A stretch of 64,000 nucleotides of DNA, from contig NZ_JAADJT010000013.1 of NCBI RefSeq assembly GCF_011090165.1, forward strand, positions 1 through 64,000, read 5' to 3'. The position numbers were made by a program, and so were the translations under genes. Shown here in pieces: positions 61,180-64,000 of the stretch. The DNA comes from Duganella aceris (GTDB taxonomy: Bacteria; Pseudomonadota; Gammaproteobacteria; Burkholderiales; Burkholderiaceae_D). A model generated the notes under the pieces. That model made no database searches, was not told the origin of the DNA, and worked only from the letters and a program-made list of their open reading frames with translations. Positions within the stretch are counted from its first letter, which is position 1, and every line of letters begins with the position of its first letter.

Positions 61180-62448
61180 ATGAAGAACCATCGCATTCTA
61201 TTCGCGCTATTTTTGATTTATTTCGTTTTCGCGATTCTGCTGAACAGCGTCGGCACGGTGATCCTGCAGGTGATCGGCAACTACGGCGTGAGCAAATCCA
61301 GCGCCAGCGTGCTGGAAGGCTTCAAGGATCTGCCGATCGCGGCGGTGTCGTTTTTGATCGCCTCCGTCCTGCCGCGTCTCGGCTACAAGAAAGCGATGCT
61401 GACCGGGCTGGCCATCGTCACCGCCGCCTGCGTCGCCATGCCGCTGCTGCCGTCGTTCGCCACCACCAAGCTGCTGTTCTTCTGCGTCGGCGTCGCGTTC
61501 GCGCTGGTGAAGGTGTCGGTGTATTCGACGCTGGGGCTGATCGCCGCCGACCGCAAGCAGCACGCCAGCATCATGAACCTGCTGGAAGGCTTCTTCATGG
61601 TCGGCGTGTTGAGCGCGTACTGGGTGTTCGGCTACTTCATCGACTCGCGCGACCCGCTGTCGCAAAGCTGGCTGCAGGTGTACTGGGTGCTGGCGGTGCT
61701 GTGCGCGGGCACGTTCGCGCTGCTGCTGTTCACGCCCTTCAACGAAGACATGGCCGCGCTGCCGGCGGGCCGCAGCATCGCGCAGGATTTCGCCGCGATG
61801 CTCAAGCTGTTCTTCAAGCCGCTGGTGTGCGTGTTCGTCATCACCGCCTTCCTGTACGTGCTGATCGAGCAAAGCGTCGGCACCTGGCTGCCGACCTTCA
61901 ACAACGAAATCCTCAAGCTGCCGGCGGCGATGAGCGTCGAAGTGACCAGCATCTTCGCCGCATGCCTGGCGGTGGGGCGCTTGTCGGCCGGGGTCCTGAT
62001 GCGCAAGTTGAACTGGTATCCGGTGATGAACGCCTGCGTGCTGGGCATGGCCGCGATGGTGCTGCTCGCGCTGCCGCTGACGCACGACGTGGTGGCCGAC
62101 CCGCACATCACCTGGGCCACGGCGCCGCTGGCGACCTTCCTGTTCCCGCTGATCGGATTGTTCATGGCGCCGATCTACCCCGGCATCAACTCGGTGATGC
62201 TGAGCTCTTTGCCGAAGAACCAGCACTCGTCGATGACCGGGCTGCTGGTGATTTTCTCGGCGCTGGGCGGCACCACCGGCTCGCTGATCACCGGCTACGT
62301 GTTCGGCAATTTCAGCGGCCATTTCGCGTTTTACCTGACGCTGGTGCCGATCTCGATCGTGCTGGTGATGTTGTATTTCTTCAAAAAGGCGGTCGATGAC
62401 GGTGGCGGAGAATTTGACCGCACCGCTATAATCAGCGGTCAGCATTGA
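61180..62448 (+). CDS. MFS transporter, probable sugar permease
   Basis: A 422-residue inner-membrane protein with about twelve hydrophobic helices. The loop 2-3 pattern is loosely visible (LPRLGYKKAMLTG). It resembles the FucP/TsgA-type sugar:proton symporters. In the operon it would move the disaccharide from the periplasm to the cytoplasm after TonB uptake. The substrate is inferred from context. It starts 40 bases after pgmB. Confidence 0.88.
   Translation: MKNHRILFALFLIYFVFAILLNSVGTVILQVIGNYGVSKSSASVLEGFKDLPIAAVSFLIASVLPRLGYKKAMLTGLAIVTAACVAMPLLPSFATTKLLFFCVGVAFALVKVSVYSTLGLIAADRKQHASIMNLLEGFFMVGVLSAYWVFGYFIDSRDPLSQSWLQVYWVLAVLCAGTFALLLFTPFNEDMAALPAGRSIAQDFAAMLKLFFKPLVCVFVITAFLYVLIEQSVGTWLPTFNNEILKLPAAMSVEVTSIFAACLAVGRLSAGVLMRKLNWYPVMNACVLGMAAMVLLALPLTHDVVADPHITWATAPLATFLFPLIGLFMAPIYPGINSVMLSSLPKNQHSSMTGLLVIFSALGGTTGSLITGYVFGNFSGHFAFYLTLVPISIVLVMLYFFKKAVDDGGGEFDRTAIISGQH
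62422..62439 (+). promoter_or_regulatory. Promoter -10 inside an operator, before LacI regulator 2
   Basis: ACCGCT (62422-62427) and AGCGGT (62434-62439) are inverted copies flanking six bases. The hexamer TATAAT (62427-62432) overlaps them, 26 bases before the regulator ATG and inside the end of the transporter gene. A repressor bound here would block its own transcription. No good -35 is visible. Confidence 0.55.
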
Positions 62449-62458
62449 TCGATCTTTT

Positions 62459-63469
62459 ATGAATCTGGAGCGCCTCGCGAATCAACTGGGTGTATCGAAG
62501 ACCACGGTGAGCCGGGCATTGAACGGCTACCCCGAGGTCAACGTCCGCACCCGCGAGCGCGTATTGAAGGCGGCGGCGGACGCCGGCTATCAGCCGAATC
62601 CGATGGCGCGCTCGCTGGCGCTGGGGCGCACCAATGTGTTCGGCATCATCTACCCGCTGCTGCCGGCGGACCTGGGCGACCCGATGTTCCTCGACGTGGT
62701 GGCCGGCATGTCGGCCGCGCTGGAAGCGGTCAACAAGAATTTGATCATCGCCCCGGTGTCGCCGGCGGCGGAGCAGCCGTCGTACCAGCAGATCGTGCGT
62801 GGGCGGCGGGTCGACGGCCTGGTGATCGGCCGCACGCTGGTGCACGACGAGCGCATCGCCTTCCTCAGCAAATCCAAATTTCCCTTCGTCGCGCACGGCC
62901 GCACGCAGCTGGACGCGCCGTATGCGTGGTTCGACTACGACAACGCCGCCGGCATCCGCATGGCGGTGGAGCGGCTGCTGGGCCTGGGCCACCAGCGCGT
63001 CGCCCTGATCAGCGCACCGCTGGAATTGAACTTCGCCCGTCAGCGCAAGGACAGCTTCGTGGCATCGATGACGGCGGCGGGATTGTCGGTGGATCCGCGC
63101 CACCTGATCGCCGACACGCTGGACCGCCGCAGCGGCCACGAGGCGATGCAGCGACTGCTGGCGTGCTCGCCGCGTCCGACGGCGGTCATCGTCGACAACC
63201 ACCTGTCCGGCGCAGGCGCGCTGCGCGCGCTGCTGGACGCCGGCATCGAGATCGGCAAAGAGATCTCCCTGATCGTCTGGGGCAACATGGCCGACACGCT
63301 GCTCGGCGCCCACGTCACGACGATCGACCAACCCGACCCGCGCCAGGCCGGCGCCCGCATGATCGCCATGCTGCTGGCGCTGGTGGACGGCACCCCGGCC
63401 AGCGAGTTGCAGGAGCTGTGGCAGCCCATCCTGCTGGCTGGTTCCACCGTCGGACCGGCCCAAACCTGA
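62459..63469 (+). CDS. LacI-family regulator 2
   Basis: A 336-residue regulator with helix-turn-helix at the very N-terminus (MNLERLANQLGVSKTTVSRALNG) and an effector domain (about 60-330; PTAVIVDNHLSGAGALRAL). It closes the GH65 operon, 10 bases after the transporter. Two LacI proteins in one locus suggest that uptake (receptor) and catabolism (phosphorylase operon) respond separately. Confidence 0.92.
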   Translation: MNLERLANQLGVSKTTVSRALNGYPEVNVRTRERVLKAAADAGYQPNPMARSLALGRTNVFGIIYPLLPADLGDPMFLDVVAGMSAALEAVNKNLIIAPVSPAAEQPSYQQIVRGRRVDGLVIGRTLVHDERIAFLSKSKFPFVAHGRTQLDAPYAWFDYDNAAGIRMAVERLLGLGHQRVALISAPLELNFARQRKDSFVASMTAAGLSVDPRHLIADTLDRRSGHEAMQRLLACSPRPTAVIVDNHLSGAGALRALLDAGIEIGKEISLIVWGNMADTLLGAHVTTIDQPDPRQAGARMIAMLLALVDGTPASELQELWQPILLAGSTVGPAQT

Positions 63470-63476
63470 ATGTCCT

Positions 63477-63574
63477 AAACTCCGGGGTCAGAGCTAAAAA
63501 CTGGACACGGGCTCAACAGTAGCGTGCGCTACTGTTGAGCCCGTGTCCAGTTTTTAGCTCTGACCCCGGAGTTT
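63477..63574. repeat. 98-base near-perfect palindrome
   Basis: Two 48-base arms (63477-63524 and 63527-63574) are exact inverted copies around TG. Each arm contains GGGGTCAGAGCTAAAAACTG. It fills the gap between two convergent genes, eight bases after the LacI stop and four bases from the mutase stop. It can form a very long hairpin in RNA from either strand and so may terminate both genes. The sequence type resembles mobile extragenic palindromes, but no transposase is nearby. Confidence 0.95.
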
Positions 63575-63578
63575 TAGG

Positions 63579-64000
63579 TCACATATTGCGGCGGTACTGG
63601 CCGCCGACTTCGAACAGTGCTGTCGTGATCTGGCCTAGCGAGCAGACGCGGACGGCTTCCATCAGCTTTTCAAACACGTTGGCGTTGTCGATCGCGGCTT
63701 GCTGTAATGCCGCCAGCGCGGCCGGGGAGGCTTCGGCGTTTCGAGTGTGGAAGTCTTCCAGGCGCTTGAGCTGCGATTGTTTTTCGTCGTCGGTGGAGCG
63801 GGCCAGTTCGATCTTCTGCGGCTCGCCCGTGGCCTTCGGATTGCGGAAGGTGTTGACGCCGATGATCGGCAGGGTGCCGTCGTGCTTCTGGTGCTCGTAC
63901 AGCATCGATTCTTCCTGGATCTTGCCGCGCTGGTAGCCGGTTTCCATCGCGCCCAGCACGCCGCCGCGTTCGGCGATGCGCTCGAACTCTTGCAGCACCG
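63579..64000 (-). CDS. icmF: Fused isobutyryl-CoA mutase, C-terminal fragment (cut by window edge)
   Basis: Only the last 140 residues or so are inside the window; the frame stays open past 64000. The segment GGVLGAMETGYQRGKIQEES, then LYEHQKHDGTLPIIGVNTF and the end CSLGQITTALFEVGGQYRRNM match the mutase large-subunit C-terminus of the fused B12-dependent IcmF enzymes found in Burkholderiales. The enzyme interconverts isobutyryl-CoA and n-butyryl-CoA. A methylmalonyl-CoA mutase is a less likely alternative. It is convergent with the LacI gene across the long palindrome. Confidence 0.85.
   Translation of the reverse strand, partial: VLQEFERIAERGGVLGAMETGYQRGKIQEESMLYEHQKHDGTLPIIGVNTFRNPKATGEPQKIELARSTDDEKQSQLKRLEDFHTRNAEASPAALAALQQAAIDNANVFEKLMEAVRVCSLGQITTALFEVGGQYRRNM

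Overview
The window is GC-rich, densely coded bacterial chromosome with few ATG-only assumptions holding (several GTG and TTG starts). The gene content suggests a betaproteobacterium of the Oxalobacteraceae type (Duganella, Massilia, Janthinobacterium or Rugamonas-like): a fused isobutyryl-CoA mutase at the right edge, a cytochrome c5, a Tsx-type channel with a BMP-type purine transporter, a MexEF-OprN-like pump, a bacteriophytochrome, and a TonB receptor/GH65 sugar locus. The organism assignment is inference from gene content; no rRNA or tRNA gene is present to anchor it. No CRISPR array, prophage or transposase gene was seen.

Layout. 1-4.2 kb: a truncated ParE-like toxin with its antitoxin, a FabH-like ketosynthase, a C-terminal processing protease, and a Spy/CpxP-like periplasmic protein with a regulated leader, followed by a REP-type inverted repeat. 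4.3-10.6 kb: three tandem M13 (PepO/neprilysin-type) metallopeptidases, each with a non-ATG start and each followed by a hairpin. 10.7-17.2 kb: a small lipoprotein, then a sigma-54 promoter driving an NitT/TauT-type ABC importer, followed by a DctB/DctD-like two-component system that is the obvious candidate to activate it. 17.2-24 kb: cytochrome c5 and a complete RND efflux operon. 24.1-28.7 kb: a bacteriophytochrome kinase and a BaeSR-like pair. 28.7-32.6 kb: a three-subunit membrane-facing flavin dehydrogenase (gluconate 2-dehydrogenase type). 32.6-34.4 kb: a LysR regulator divergent from a TauD-like dioxygenase.

34.4-40.6 kb is a compact four-gene signalling operon: CHASE3 hybrid kinase with three receiver domains, CheR, a receiver-less CheB, and a receiver/kinase fusion, with no chemoreceptor, CheA or CheW beside it. 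41.1-49.6 kb is a divergent purine locus: deaminase, Rieske oxygenase, BMP binding protein, Tsx-like porin and GntR regulator on the minus strand; transporter ATPase, two permeases and a [2Fe-2S] ferredoxin on the plus strand. The best reading is import of purine bases or nucleosides, deamination of guanine and oxygenase-based oxidation to urate, similar in concept to the Klebsiella hpxDE route.

49.5-54.3 kb holds an AraC regulator divergent from an AhpD-like protein, a MoaD-like protein paired with an Asp-box propeller protein, an NAPE-PLD-like metallohydrolase and small proteins of unknown function. 54.4-63.5 kb is an alpha-glucoside locus: TonB receptor, LacI regulator, GH65 phosphorylase, beta-phosphoglucomutase, MFS transporter and a second LacI regulator, with clear palindromic operators. 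A 98-bp near-perfect palindrome separates it from the C-terminal part of an IcmF-like mutase that runs off the right edge.
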